This document shows, piece by piece, positions 16,040-24,792 of a stretch of 64,000 nucleotides of DNA; position 1 is the first letter of the stretch, and each line of letters opens with the position of its first letter. Both the position numbers and the translations under genes were made by a program. This DNA comes from Herbidospora solisilvae (GTDB lineage: Bacteria; Actinomycetota; Actinomycetes; Streptosporangiales; Streptosporangiaceae): positions 434,001 to 498,000 of the forward strand of contig NZ_WXEW01000005.1 of the NCBI RefSeq assembly GCF_009901565.1, in the 5' to 3' direction. Under the pieces are notes generated by a model. It saw nothing but the letters and a program-made list of their open reading frames with translations, was not told the DNA's origin and made no database searches.

Positions 16040-17175
16040 GGGTCGTCGTCATCTCCGAATCGTTCCTGCCCCAGGTCAACGGGGTGACGAACTCCGTCTG
16101 CCGCCTGCTCGACCACCTCGCCGCCAACGGCCACGAGGCGCTCGTCATGGCTCCCGACCCTGGACCGGCCAGCTACGCGGGCTTTCCCGTCGTGGCCACG
16201 CCGGCCCTCGCCCTGCCCTTCTATCGCGACTTCCGCGCCGGGCTGCCGAGCCGGCTGGTGCTGCGCACGTTGCAGCGGTTCCGGCCGGACATCATCCATC
16301 TCGCCTCCCCGGCGGTGCTCGGCGCGTCGGGGATCCGGGCCGCGGCCCGTCTCGGCATTCCCGCCGTCGCGGTGTTCCAGACCGATCTGGCGGGCTTCGC
16401 CCGTCAGTACGGGTTGCGCGTCGCGGGGCCGTTCATCTGGCGGCGCCTGCGCGCCATCCACGGGGCGGCGGCCCGCACCCTCGCCCCGTCGAGCGCGACG
16501 CTGAACGAGTTGCGCGCCAACGGCATCCCGCGCCTGGCCCGCTGGGGGCGCGGCGTCGACCTGACCGGGTTCCATCCCGGGCGGCGTTCCGACCCGCTGC
16601 GCCGCAGGCTGGCGCCCGGCGGCGAGGTCGTCGTCGGGTACGTCGGCCGGGTGGCCGCCGACAAGCGGGTGCACCTGCTGGCCGGGGTCGCCGACATCCC
16701 GGGCGTGAAACTCGTGGTCGTGGGGGACGGGCCGGCCAGGGAGGCGCTCGGGAAGCTCATCCCGCGGGCCGTCTTCACCGGGCTCAAGACCGGGCCGGAC
16801 CTGCACGAACTGGTCGCCTCGTTCGACGTGTTCGTGCATCCGGGCGGCAACGAGACCTTCTCCCAGGCGGTCCAGGAGGCGCTCGCCTCCGGGGTGCCGG
16901 TGGTGGCGGCGGCCGCGGGTGGACCGCTCGATCTGGTCCGCGACGGCCGTACCGGACTGCTCTACAAGGCCGACGAGCCCGCCGCGATGCGCGGCGCGGT
17001 CGAACGGCTGGTCGGCGACGCCGAATTGCGGCGGCGGATGGGGGAGGCGGCGCGGGCGTCGGTCGAAGACCGGACCTGGAACGCCGTCTGCGCGGAACTT
17101 CTCACGCACTACCGGGAGGTGCTGCTCGAATCGGGCAGGCGTGACGACCTAGTGTTGACGGATGGCCAAGGGTGA
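16036..17175 (+). CDS. GT4-family glycosyltransferase, PimB/MgtA-like
   Basis: A 379-residue GT4 enzyme. The start RVVVISESFLPQVNGVTNSV and segments IHLASPAVLGASG and FQTDLAGFARQYG are typical of GDP-mannose-dependent alpha-mannosyltransferases such as MgtA and PimB'. The donor site has YVGRVAADKRVHLL and HPGGNETFSQAVQEALASG (Glu-x7-Glu). ATG 16036 overlaps the previous gene's stop. The 3' end overlaps the LigD-like gene by 14 bases. A role in mannosylating a membrane glycolipid is likely from family knowledge, but the acceptor is unknown. Confidence 0.85.
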   Translation: MRVVVISESFLPQVNGVTNSVCRLLDHLAANGHEALVMAPDPGPASYAGFPVVATPALALPFYRDFRAGLPSRLVLRTLQRFRPDIIHLASPAVLGASGIRAAARLGIPAVAVFQTDLAGFARQYGLRVAGPFIWRRLRAIHGAAARTLAPSSATLNELRANGIPRLARWGRGVDLTGFHPGRRSDPLRRRLAPGGEVVVGYVGRVAADKRVHLLAGVADIPGVKLVVVGDGPAREALGKLIPRAVFTGLKTGPDLHELVASFDVFVHPGGNETFSQAVQEALASGVPVVAAAAGGPLDLVRDGRTGLLYKADEPAAMRGAVERLVGDAELRRRMGEAARASVEDRTWNAVCAELLTHYREVLLESGRRDDLVLTDGQG

Positions 17176-18106
17176 GGAACGTGACGGCGTCGAGCTGAGC
17201 AATCTCGACGCCGAGCTCTTCGACGGCGCGAACGCGACCAAGCGCGACCTGATCGACTACCTCGACGCCGTCTCGGCGCGCATGTTGCCGGGCCTGCGCG
17301 ACCGGCCGCTGTCGGTCATGCGGGTCAGGCCCGGCCAGCCGCCCTTCATGCAGAAGAACCTGCCCAAGTACGCCCCCGCGTGGATCCGCACCGAGGAGAT
17401 CTGGGCCGAGGCGTCCAAGCGCGAGGTGCGCTACCCGGTCTGCGACGACCGGCGCACCCTGCTCTGGTTCGGCAACCAGCGTGCCGTCGAGTACCACGCG
17501 CAGCTCTACCGGTCGTCCGGCGAGCCGCACCAGACCCACCTGGTCCTCGACCTCGACCCGCCCGAGGGCGCGGGCTTCGACGTGGTGGTGGAGGCGGCCT
17601 CGCTGGTACGTCAGGCGCTCGCCGACGACGGGCTCGAAGCGGCGGTGAAGACGAGCGGCTCGAAGGGCGTGCACATCCTGGTGCCGCTGGCCGGGGCCCC
17701 CTCGTTCGAGGACGTGGCCGCCGCCACCCGCGCCCTGGCGGTCCGGGCGGAGAAGCTGGGGCCCGAGATCGCGACGACCGCGTTCATCCGCGAAGACCGG
17801 GAGGGCAAGGTCTTCCTCGACTCGACCCGCGCCGGAGGCGCGACCATCGTCGCGGCCTACTCGCCCCGGATCCGGCCCGGTGCGCCGGTCTCCCACCCGG
17901 TGGCCTGGGACGACCTGGAGTCGGTCACCCCCGCCGACTTCACCATCAAGACCCCCCTTCCGGACGAGGACCTGTGGGCCGCCCTGATGCCCGAGCCGCA
18001 GACCCTGCCCGCTGACCTGATCGAGCACGGCCACACGATCCCGGTGGCCCGGGTGCAGGCCATGCACGAGGGCAAACGCCGGGCCAAGGCCCGCCGCGAG
18101 AGCTGA
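17162..18106 (+). CDS. LigD polymerase/primase-domain protein (PolDom, NHEJ-type)
   Basis: A 314-residue stand-alone archaeo-eukaryotic primase-like polymerase domain. The metal-binding pair is in THLVLDLDPPEGAG, the nucleotide-binding motif in KTSGSKGVHILVPL, and the third Asp in GKVFLDSTRAGGATIVAAYS. In bacterial LigD this domain fills in ends during non-homologous end joining, preferring ribonucleotides; free-standing versions are common in actinobacteria. No ligase, phosphoesterase or Ku gene is in the window. ATG 17162 lies inside the end of the glycosyltransferase gene, so translation may be coupled although the functions seem unrelated. Confidence 0.88.
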   Translation: MAKGEERDGVELSNLDAELFDGANATKRDLIDYLDAVSARMLPGLRDRPLSVMRVRPGQPPFMQKNLPKYAPAWIRTEEIWAEASKREVRYPVCDDRRTLLWFGNQRAVEYHAQLYRSSGEPHQTHLVLDLDPPEGAGFDVVVEAASLVRQALADDGLEAAVKTSGSKGVHILVPLAGAPSFEDVAAATRALAVRAEKLGPEIATTAFIREDREGKVFLDSTRAGGATIVAAYSPRIRPGAPVSHPVAWDDLESVTPADFTIKTPLPDEDLWAALMPEPQTLPADLIEHGHTIPVARVQAMHEGKRRAKARRES

Positions 18107-18108
18107 CT

Positions 18109-19395
18109 TCAGTCGGCCAGCCAGTGGCCGTGGAAGCCGCGCGGCACCCGGCGGGGCAGGTGCACCGAGGCGACGTGGCCGAGGTCGTGGGCGTCGAGGA
18201 CGAGCAGGTCGGAGCCGGCGTCGGTGTCGACGATGGAGACGAGCCAGCCGTCGTCCTCCGCGTCGCCCCGGGGTACGAAGACCGCCTCGCCCGGGCCGTC
18301 GGCCGCGCGGACGTCCACCGCCCCGGAGGTCAGGTCGTACTTGACGATCTCGCCGCCGGTCACCGCGTAGACGTAGCGGCTCGTGCGGCCCGTGTGGGCG
18401 TCGTTGATCGTCGGGAACTCGACGCGCCGGTCGTCGAGCTCCTCCTCCTTCGCGGTGGTGCCGGAGATCGTCCAGCGGTGCAGCCGTGAGCCGACCGTCT
18501 CGTGGGCGGGGTTGGCGGTGCCGCTGATGTGGCCCCACATGCCGGTGAAGGTCCCCGGCGAGTAGCGGACCGCGTCGACGACGATGTTGCCGGTGGCGTC
18601 CTCGCGGGCGTTGCCGACGTGGAAGACGTAGCAGGGGTCGACGTCGACCCAGGTCACCGGGCCGCCCGACTTGGGCATGTAGCCGATGCGGGCGCCGTAG
18701 CCGTCGTCCCAGCGGTAGGGCAGGCCCTGGCCCTTGAACGCCAGGTCGAGGTCGAACACGACCGGCAGGTCGAGCCAGACCACGTGGTTCTCGGTGATCG
18801 CGAAGTCGTGCATCATGGTCGGCCCGGGGACGGGGATCTCCCGGCTCTCGACCAGGACGCCGTCCTTCGACAGGCGGTGGTAGGTCAGGTAGGGCGCGAA
18901 GAAGCCGTAGCCGAAGAAGAACAGGTCGCCGGTGACCGGGTCCTCCTTCGGGTGGGCCGTCATCGCCGTGGTGAGCCGGCCGCCGAAGTCGACCGGGCCG
19001 AGGGTGTCGAGTTCGGGGCTCATCTCGTAGGGGAGCCCGGCCTCCACCAGCGCGAAGATCCGGTCGGCGTGCCGGATGACGTTGGTGTTGGCCGGGACGG
19101 CGGCCAGGTCGAGCACGCCCTGGTCGTCGACGAGCCGGGCGCCCTCGGTGAGGCGGGTGGTCTTGACCCAGCGGTTGCGGTACCACTCGGCCCGGCCGTT
19201 CCTGAGCCGGACGCCGTGGATCATGCCGTCGCCGGCGAACCAGTGGCCGGGGTCCTGGCCGGGCAGCGGGTTGGGGCCGTTGCGGAAGTAACGTCCGGTC
19301 AGCTCGGGCGGCAGGGCGCCGGTGACGGGAAGGTCGAACGCCTCGATCTCGTCGGGCACCGGTGCGAGCTGCCCTTCCAGGTACGTCTTGCCCAT
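18109..19395 (-). CDS. Carotenoid cleavage oxygenase family protein
   Basis: A 428-residue member of the carotenoid/stilbene oxygenase (RPE65) family, a seven-bladed propeller binding Fe(II) through four histidines. The four can be placed: TTAMTAHPKEDP, GPTMMHDFAITENH, CYVFHVGNA and the C-terminal GFHGHWLAD. The N-terminus has LPPELTGRYFRNGPNPL and HWFAGDGMIHGVRL. The ATG at 19395 (MGKTYLEG) has a perfect GAGGAG site six bases upstream, preferred over the ATG at 19413. It probably cleaves an apocarotenoid or a phenylpropenoid. Divergent from a PadR gene with operator repeats between, so it is probably PadR-regulated. Confidence 0.88.
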   Translation of the reverse strand: MGKTYLEGQLAPVPDEIEAFDLPVTGALPPELTGRYFRNGPNPLPGQDPGHWFAGDGMIHGVRLRNGRAEWYRNRWVKTTRLTEGARLVDDQGVLDLAAVPANTNVIRHADRIFALVEAGLPYEMSPELDTLGPVDFGGRLTTAMTAHPKEDPVTGDLFFFGYGFFAPYLTYHRLSKDGVLVESREIPVPGPTMMHDFAITENHVVWLDLPVVFDLDLAFKGQGLPYRWDDGYGARIGYMPKSGGPVTWVDVDPCYVFHVGNAREDATGNIVVDAVRYSPGTFTGMWGHISGTANPAHETVGSRLHRWTISGTTAKEEELDDRRVEFPTINDAHTGRTSRYVYAVTGGEIVKYDLTSGAVDVRAADGPGEAVFVPRGDAEDDGWLVSIVDTDAGSDLLVLDAHDLGHVASVHLPRRVPRGFHGHWLAD

Positions 19396-19412
19396 GTCGC
19401 GCTCCTCTGACA

Positions 19413-19459
19413 TTCCAGTAGTGACATGTCGAAGGTAGACGTTCCATTCGTGACATGTC
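19413..19459. promoter_or_regulatory. Direct operator repeats, probable PadR sites
   Basis: TTCCAGTAGTGACATGTC (19413-19430) and TTCCATTCGTGACATGTC (19442-19459) differ at only three positions and are 29 bases apart. Each ends in the palindrome GACATGTC, extended to TGACATGTCA in the second. They fill the 89-base gap between the oxygenase and PadR genes. PadR proteins usually bind ATGT/ACAT dyads next to their own gene. Confidence 0.7.
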
Positions 19460-19484
19460 AACGCATACAGGTAGAGTGCCGGAC

Positions 19485-20039
19485 ATGAGCCTGCGCCACG
19501 CCCTGCTCGGTTTGTTGTCCGAAGGTCCCGCCAGCGGTTACGACCTGCTGAAGCTCTTCGAGAACTCACTGGCGAACGTGTGGCCCGCCACCCAGAGCCA
19601 GCTCTACGGGGAACTGGGCCGCCTCGCCGACGCCGGGCTGATCACGGTGCGGTCGGAGGGCGCTCGTGGGCGCAAGGAGTACGCCGTCACCGAGGCCGGC
19701 CGCGAGGAGCTGCGCCACTGGCTGCTCGACGTGAAGCCCGCGCCGATCCGGCGCTACGAGATGCTGCTGCGGGTCTTCTTCTTCGGTCAGATCTCCACCG
19801 ACGACGCCATCGCCTACCTGCGCGAACAGCAGCAGGCGGCCGAGGCCGCGGCCGAGCACCTGGCCGAGGTCGGCAAGATGATCGCGCACCACCAGGACAA
19901 CTTCACCGTCTACGGACGGCTGGCCCTCGAATGGGGCGTGCGCTCCAACCGTCTCCACCAGGAATGGGCCGAGTGGGCCATCGGGGAGGTCAAGGCCCAC
20001 GATCCCACGGCGAACACCGAGCCGTGCGACCCGAGCTGA
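19485..20039 (+). CDS. PadR-family transcriptional regulator
   Basis: A 184-residue regulator. The PadR winged-helix starts SLRHALLGLLSEGPASGYDL and has the wing GARGRKEYAVTEAGREELRHWL. The C-terminal helical dimerisation region (AYLREQQQAAEAAAEHLAEV) matches the longer AphA-like PadR type. The ATG at 19485 fits the family start; an in-frame ATG at 19455 would place coding sequence in the operator. PadR proteins often sense phenolic compounds and repress a neighbouring gene, here probably the divergent carotenoid/stilbene oxygenase. It ends immediately before the stop of the convergent HEAT-repeat gene, with no gap. Confidence 0.88.
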   Translation: MSLRHALLGLLSEGPASGYDLLKLFENSLANVWPATQSQLYGELGRLADAGLITVRSEGARGRKEYAVTEAGREELRHWLLDVKPAPIRRYEMLLRVFFFGQISTDDAIAYLREQQQAAEAAAEHLAEVGKMIAHHQDNFTVYGRLALEWGVRSNRLHQEWAEWAIGEVKAHDPTANTEPCDPS

Positions 20040-21173
20040 TCAGCCCAGGATCCTGCGCAGACGTTCCCTGGCTGGGCCGCGCAGCCGCGACAACCAGCGG
20101 GTCAGCACCGTCGCGCCGAAGCCCTCGACCAGCACCTTCTCCTCGTGGGGCGTCAGGTCGCCCTCCAGGCGTTCCGCCACCGCGGGGAGCAGGTCGTCGG
20201 CGAACGGGGCCGCCCTGCGGAGCACCAGGTCGCGGCTGACGTTCTGCTCGACCCAGTCGGGCGGGGCGTTCACGTAGCCGCCCAGCGGGCCGGCGATCAT
20301 CCGCCGCAGCGCCGGCACGCAGCGCGGGTCGCCCTGCTTCACCAGCACGCACATCGCGATCTCGCCCAGGTCGGGATCGTCGGCGAGTTCGGCCACCCGG
20401 TCGAGGTAGCCCGGTTCGTCGATCCAGGCCACGATGTTCCGCAGCGCCGCCTGCCGCACGCTGAAGTCGGGGTGGTCGGTCAGCGCGAGAACCAGCGGCC
20501 CGAGCGGGCGGCCGTGGTCGCTCTGCGCGGCCAGTCCGGCCGCCTCCCAGCAGCAGGCCGCCGGCGGGCGCTTGCGGCTGAGCAGGATGGTCAGCAGGTG
20601 GCCCAGCGCCTCGGGGCGGCAGCGCAGCCGCTCGCACACCACCCCGGTCACGGTGTCCCATTCGGGGTCCATCCACGGCAGCCGCTCGGCGCAGTTCGCC
20701 ACGCCGTTCTCGGCACACAGGGCCATTTCGGCGATCGACGCGTCGTCGGTCTCGCCCGCGCGGATCAGCAGCCCGAACGCCGCGCCGAAGCGCAGTTCCG
20801 GATGCTCCGAGCGCAGGTGCGCGCGTACGAACGGAACCTGGGCGGGGTGCCGCGACAGCGCGACCAGGGTCGCCATCCCGGCGGCCATGTCGGGCTCGAC
20901 CTCCATGTGGCCGCGCAGCACCGGGCCGAGGGCGGGGTCCGAGACGTACGAGAGCACGAAGGCCACCACCCGTCGCAGCCCGGGCGACGGGTGGTCGAGC
21001 AGGTCGAGCAGCCGTGGCACGTCGCACGTCACGGCGGCCAGCCGCGCCGGCCAGGGCCCGGAGGGCGAGGCGTCGACCTCGTCGGCGAGCCAGCGCAGGC
21101 CGGCCGCGCTCGCGGTGCCAGGTTCGTCGCCCGAGGTGCCGAAGTCACGGACGACGTCGTCGGCGGCGAACAC
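20040..21173 (-). CDS. HEAT-repeat protein of unknown function
   Basis: A 377-residue all-helical protein with repeating HEAT-like units (for example LLDLLDHPSPGLRRVVAFVL, LVALTDHP-like VLALTDHPDFSVRQAALRNI, and AEMALCAENGVANCAERL). HEAT arrays serve as protein-binding scaffolds; no enzymatic motif is seen. GTG start at 21173. It lies one base downstream of the Nudix gene on the same strand, so the two are probably co-transcribed. Confidence 0.7.
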   Translation of the reverse strand: MFAADDVVRDFGTSGDEPGTASAAGLRWLADEVDASPSGPWPARLAAVTCDVPRLLDLLDHPSPGLRRVVAFVLSYVSDPALGPVLRGHMEVEPDMAAGMATLVALSRHPAQVPFVRAHLRSEHPELRFGAAFGLLIRAGETDDASIAEMALCAENGVANCAERLPWMDPEWDTVTGVVCERLRCRPEALGHLLTILLSRKRPPAACCWEAAGLAAQSDHGRPLGPLVLALTDHPDFSVRQAALRNIVAWIDEPGYLDRVAELADDPDLGEIAMCVLVKQGDPRCVPALRRMIAGPLGGYVNAPPDWVEQNVSRDLVLRRAAPFADDLLPAVAERLEGDLTPHEEKVLVEGFGATVLTRWLSRLRGPARERLRRILG

Positions 21174-21174
21174 G

Positions 21175-21663
21175 CTATGTCGCGGCGAAGTAGGCGGCCA
21201 TGACCTGCGAGTGCAGGGGGAACGCCAGCTCTTGCGGCTCCTTCACGACCAGCCACTCGGAGGTCTCCGGAGTGGGGGCGAACACCGGGAGGTCCGTGCT
21301 CGACAGGGCGGGGCCCCGGCCGAAGACGAGGACCGTGCCGTCAGGGGCGCTGAGCACGTCGAACAGCGTCACGTCGGCGGCGGAGACCGTGATGCCGGTC
21401 TCCTCGAACAGCTCACGCGCGGCGGCCTGCTGCCACGACTCGCCGATGTCGATGAAGCCGCCCGGCAGGGCGAGCTGCCCGAGCCGGGGTTCGATCGCCC
21501 GCCGGATGACGAGCAGGCCCTCGTCGACCGGCAGCACCATGACGGCCACCGGCAGCGGGTTCTGGTAGGAGGTGTTGCCGCAGGCGGCGCAGAGGCGGGG
21601 CCAGGGCTGGTCGAGCGCGTAGGAGGCGCCGCAGAAGGTGCAGTGTGAGTTCCGGATCGCCAC
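21175..21663 (-). CDS. Nudix hydrolase with N-terminal zinc ribbon
   Basis: About 162 residues. The Nudix box is complete: GFIDIGESWQQAAARELFEE followed by TGI, giving G-x5-E-x7-RE-U-x-EE-x-G-U. Ahead of it is a four-cysteine ribbon, CTFCG and CAACG, as in NADH pyrophosphatase-like (NudC) proteins. It hydrolyses a nucleoside diphosphate linked to another moiety; the substrate is unknown. The GTG at 21663 was chosen because a longer frame (21714) would overlap the divergent CadD-like gene. No clear ribosome site supports either start. Confidence 0.8.
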   Translation of the reverse strand: MAIRNSHCTFCGASYALDQPWPRLCAACGNTSYQNPLPVAVMVLPVDEGLLVIRRAIEPRLGQLALPGGFIDIGESWQQAAARELFEETGITVSAADVTLFDVLSAPDGTVLVFGRGPALSSTDLPVFAPTPETSEWLVVKEPQELAFPLHSQVMAAYFAAT

Positions 21664-21700
21664 GTGCTGAGCGTATCCGGAAAAGGTGCAGGATAGCCGG

Positions 21701-22243
21701 GTGAACGCGGGCACCGTCGGTCAGGCCATCGGCCTTTTCGCCATTACCAATGTGGACGATCTGGTGCTGATCGCCCTCTTCTTCCCCCAGACCACGGCAC
21801 TGCGCATCGTTCTGGGGCAATATCTCGGATTCGCGGCGATCCTCGCCGTCTCGGTGGTGGTCTCGATCGGCGCGGCGGCGCTGCCCGGCGACCTCGTCCG
21901 GTGGCTCGGGCTGATCCCGCTCGCACTGGGCCTCAAGGCGCTGTGGGGGCTCAGGAATGACGACGACTCCCCGGAGAAGGCCCCTACGGGCATCCTCGCC
22001 ATCGCCGGCATCACCTTCGCCAACGGCGGCGACAACATCGGCGTGTACGTCCCCGTCTTCGCCACCCAGGGCGTCGTCGTCTACGTGGTGGTCTTCCTGG
22101 TCATGGTGGCCGTGCTCTGCCTGGCCGGCCGGTTCCTGGCCACCCGGCCCGTCGTCGCGAGGGCCCTGGCGAGATGGGGGCACGTCCTCTTCCCGGTCGT
22201 CCTCATCGGCATCGGGATCTTCATCCTCGTGGCGCATACATGA
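21701..22243 (+). CDS. CadD-family cadmium resistance/transport membrane protein
   Basis: A 180-residue integral membrane protein with about five to six hydrophobic segments. The CadD family hallmark [16 protein letters not shown] sits in the first segment, and [16 protein letters not shown] in the middle repeats the NxDN-like feature. CadD proteins confer cadmium resistance in Gram-positives or export cations (LysE superfamily). GTG 21701 has AGGA seven bases upstream; GTG 21686 is possible. The 3' end overlaps the convergent YnfA-like gene by 23 bases. Confidence 0.82.
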   Translation: MNAGTVGQAIGLFAITNVDDLVLIALFFPQTTALRIVLGQYLGFAAILAVSVVVSIGAAALPGDLVRWLGLIPLALGLKALWGLRNDDDSPEKAPTGILAIAGITFANGGDNIGVYVPVFATQGVVVYVVVFLVMVAVLCLAGRFLATRPVVARALARWGHVLFPVVLIGIGIFILVAHT

Positions 22244-22553
22244 TGACGAGGACCCCCAGCAGGCAGACGCCCGCGCCGATCAGGTCCCACCGGTCGGGCC
22301 GGAAGCCGTCGAAGACGATGCCCCACAGCAGCGACCCGGCCACGAACACCCCGCCGTACGCGGCCAGCACCCGCCCGAACTCGGCCGAGGGCTGGAGCGT
22401 CGCGACGAACCCGTAGATCCCGAGCACGATCACTCCGGCCCCGGCCCAGACGAGCCCGCGGTCTTCGCGGACCCCCTGCCAGACCAGCCACGCGCCGCCG
22501 ATCTCGGCCACGGCGGCGAGGGCGAACAGCACCAGGGAACGGACGATCGTCAC
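22221..22553 (-). CDS. YnfA/UPF0060-family small membrane protein
   Basis: A 110-residue protein with four transmembrane segments, the exact size of the UPF0060/YnfA family (108-110). Typical segments are [49 protein letters not shown] and [20 protein letters not shown]. The family resembles small multidrug resistance exporters, but its substrate is unsettled. GTG start at 22553. It overlaps the end of the convergent CadD-like gene. Confidence 0.88.
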   Translation of the reverse strand: MTIVRSLVLFALAAVAEIGGAWLVWQGVREDRGLVWAGAGVIVLGIYGFVATLQPSAEFGRVLAAYGGVFVAGSLLWGIVFDGFRPDRWDLIGAGVCLLGVLVIMYAPRG

Positions 22554-22567
22554 CCCGGCGACTGTAG

Positions 22568-23728
22568 CTACTTCCTGGTCGAGTACGAGTGGGCGCCCGC
22601 CCCGGCGAGATGCCCGCCCTCGACGATCAGGTACTCCTCACGGATCGGCCGGCCCTCGAAGAAGCACTCCAGGATCTCCCGCGTGCCCGCCGCGTAGCGG
22701 GTCTGGGCCGACAGCGAGGAGCCCGACATGTGCGGCGTCATCCCGTGGTGCGGCATGGTGCGCCACGGGTGGTCGGGCGGCGCCGGCTGCGGGTACCACA
22801 CGTCGCCCGCGTAGCCGGCGAGCTGACCGCTCTGCAGGGCGCGCACGATCGCGTCGCGGTCGGCGATGCGGGCGCGGGCGGTGTTGATCAGGTACGCCCC
22901 GCGCTTCATGGTCGACAGCAGTTCCTCGCCGAACAGCCCCTCGGTCTCCGGGTGGAGCGGCGCGTTGATCGTGACGACGTCGCACACCGGGACCATGTCG
23001 GCGGTGCTCTCGTGCCAGGTCAGGTTGAGGCTCTCCTCGACCTCACGGGGCAGCCGGTAGCGGTCGGTGTAGTGGAGGTGGACGTCGAACGGCGCCAGCC
23101 GCTTCAGCACGGCCAGCCCGATGCGGCCCGCCGCGACCGTGCCGACGTGCATGCCCTCGAGGTCGTACGACCGCTTGACGACGTCGGCGATGTTCCAGCC
23201 GCCCTCCTTGACGACCTCCCAGGCGGGCAGGTAGTCCCGGACCAGCGACAGGATCATCATCACGACGTGCTCGGCGACGCTGATGCTGTTGGAGTAGGTG
23301 ACCTCGGCGACCGTGACGCCCTTTTCCACGGCCGCGTCGAGGTCGGTGTGGTCGGACCCGATGCCGGCCGTGATGACCAGCTTGAGGTTGCGCGCCTTCT
23401 CGAACCGCTCCGGCGTCATGTACGCCGGCCAGAACGGCTGCGAGATCACGACGTCGGCGTCGGGCAGCTCGCGGTCGAACGTCGAGTCGACGCCGTCCTT
23501 GTCGGAGGTGACGACCAGCATGTGGCCGTTGTCCTCCAGGTACTTGCGGAGACCGAGCTCCCCCGAGACGCTGCCGAGCAGCACGCCGGGGGCGAAGTCG
23601 ATCGCCGAGGGGGTCGGCAGGGTCTGCCCGCCGGGATAGCCGCTCAGTTCCGGCAATCCGTCGCGCGCGTATTCCTTCGGGTAGCCGTCGACCGGGTCGT
23701 CGTAGAGCACACACAGGACCTTGGCCAT
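22568..23728 (-). CDS. fdh: NAD-dependent formate dehydrogenase
   Basis: A 386-residue D-2-hydroxyacid-dehydrogenase-fold enzyme that follows Pseudomonas sp. 101 FDH numbering with an offset of one. Catalytic residues are intact: Asn147 in [10 protein letters not shown], Arg285 in [11 protein letters not shown], Gln314 in [12 protein letters not shown] and His333 in [13 protein letters not shown]. The NAD loop is [15 protein letters not shown]. It oxidises formate to CO2 giving NADH, without a metal. The two reactive cysteines of the Pseudomonas enzyme (145 and 255) are Ser146 and Ala256 here. ATG 23728 has GAGG upstream. A LysR gene lies 101 bases upstream on the same strand. Confidence 0.93.
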   Translation of the reverse strand: MAKVLCVLYDDPVDGYPKEYARDGLPELSGYPGGQTLPTPSAIDFAPGVLLGSVSGELGLRKYLEDNGHMLVVTSDKDGVDSTFDRELPDADVVISQPFWPAYMTPERFEKARNLKLVITAGIGSDHTDLDAAVEKGVTVAEVTYSNSISVAEHVVMMILSLVRDYLPAWEVVKEGGWNIADVVKRSYDLEGMHVGTVAAGRIGLAVLKRLAPFDVHLHYTDRYRLPREVEESLNLTWHESTADMVPVCDVVTINAPLHPETEGLFGEELLSTMKRGAYLINTARARIADRDAIVRALQSGQLAGYAGDVWYPQPAPPDHPWRTMPHHGMTPHMSGSSLSAQTRYAAGTREILECFFEGRPIREEYLIVEGGHLAGAGAHSYSTRK

Positions 23729-23757
23729 GGGTTATCGCCTCTCGTCCGTCAGGGGGG

Positions 23758-23770
23758 TGGTCTAAGACCA
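23758..23770. promoter_or_regulatory. Palindrome in fdh promoter
   Basis: TGGTCTAAGACCA is a perfect odd palindrome 30-42 bases upstream of the fdh ATG. Its position suits a repressor or activator site. The adjacent LysR protein is the natural candidate, although LysR sites are normally T-N11-A. Confidence 0.45.
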
Positions 23771-23809
23771 GCTAAGAGGCGGCTTTATACCAGGTCAAAG
23801 CGTATGTCC

Positions 23810-23822
23810 CTATCGTCGATAG
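23810..23822. promoter_or_regulatory. Palindrome between lysR stop and fdh
   Basis: CTATCGTCGATAG is a perfect odd palindrome located about 82-94 bases upstream of the fdh start and eight bases past the LysR stop. It may be the distal LysR recognition site or a short terminator stem for lysR. Confidence 0.35.
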
Positions 23823-23829
23823 GCCCTGC

Positions 23830-24750
23830 CTATCGGGCCAGGTGGTTGCGGAGCGTGGCGTCGAGGGTGACGCGGAGGTCCAGGCCGCGGGCGACGTCGA
23901 GCAGCGCCCGCACCACGACCGGCTGCGGTGACCGCTCGGCGGTGACCAGCCCGATCTGGGGCGACTTCGGCGGCGTCTCCATCGGGATGATCCGCATGCC
24001 GTCGGGGACGCCGATCATGTGCAGCCACGCGTGGGCGATCACGCTCGACCAGCGGTGGGTGGCGACGTGCGCGAACAGGGCCGACACGCTGTCGGTTTCG
24101 ATCGCCGGGACCACCGCCGCCCCGGCGTCGTGGAACAGGTCGTCGAGGATGCGGCGGTTGCGCATCTCCTGGCCGAGCAGGCAGAGCGGGAGCGCCGCCA
24201 CCTCCGTCCAGCGGGCCCTCGGGCGGTCGGCCAGTTCGCCGTCGTCGGGGGTGAGCAGCAGGTAGCGCTCCTCGTAGAGCGGGATGGCCCGCTCGCCGTC
24301 CTCGCCGTCGAGGTAGGTGAGGGCGGCGTCGATCTCGAAGTCGGTCAGCCGCCGGTGGATCTCCCGCGACGACAGGCTGCTCAGGGAGATGCGCGCGTGC
24401 GGGTGGCGTGCGCAGAAGGGGGTGGTGAGCAGTGACGCGGCCGCGAGAGCGGTGGGGATGGCGCCGAGCCGGAGTGTGCCGGAGACGCCGGCCCGCATCT
24501 GGTCGAGGTCGTCGCGCAGGCCGTCGAGGTCGGCGAGGATGCGGTGGGCCCACAGGAGCACCCGCTCGCCCTCCTCGGTCAGGCCGGTGAACCGGCGGCC
24601 CCTGCTGACCAGGGTGACGTCGAGGTCGGTTTCGAGGCGGCGGATGCCCGCCGACAGCGAGGGCTGGGAGACGTGGCAGGCCTCGGCGGCGCGCGCGAAG
24701 TGGCGTTCGCGGGCCAGCGCGACGAGATATTGCAGCTCACGGAGCAGCAT
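23830..24750 (-). CDS. LysR-type transcriptional regulator
   Basis: A 306-residue LTTR. The N-terminal winged helix is standard: LLRELQYLVALARERHFARA, then CHVSQPSLSAGIRRLE. The linker helix and a type 2 periplasmic-binding-like effector domain follow (GTLRLGAIPTALAAASLL, VSALFAHVATHRWSSVIAHA). LTTRs of this shape respond to small metabolites and usually activate a neighbouring gene. Here the next gene on the same strand is formate dehydrogenase, with palindromes in the gap, so a role in fdh control is plausible. It is separated from the upstream arabinose operon by a terminator. Confidence 0.9.
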   Translation of the reverse strand: MLLRELQYLVALARERHFARAAEACHVSQPSLSAGIRRLETDLDVTLVSRGRRFTGLTEEGERVLLWAHRILADLDGLRDDLDQMRAGVSGTLRLGAIPTALAAASLLTTPFCARHPHARISLSSLSSREIHRRLTDFEIDAALTYLDGEDGERAIPLYEERYLLLTPDDGELADRPRARWTEVAALPLCLLGQEMRNRRILDDLFHDAGAAVVPAIETDSVSALFAHVATHRWSSVIAHAWLHMIGVPDGMRIIPMETPPKSPQIGLVTAERSPQPVVVRALLDVARGLDLRVTLDATLRNHLAR

Positions 24751-24792
24751 GCCCCCAACCTAAGCTGCCAGGCCGACGCGCGATCGTCGGCT

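Noticed and set aside
16036-18106. Functional link between the glycosyltransferase pair and the LigD-like polymerase
   Set aside because: The 14-base gene overlap suggests a shared transcript, but the enzymes belong to unrelated processes; overlap alone is not evidence of a joint pathway.
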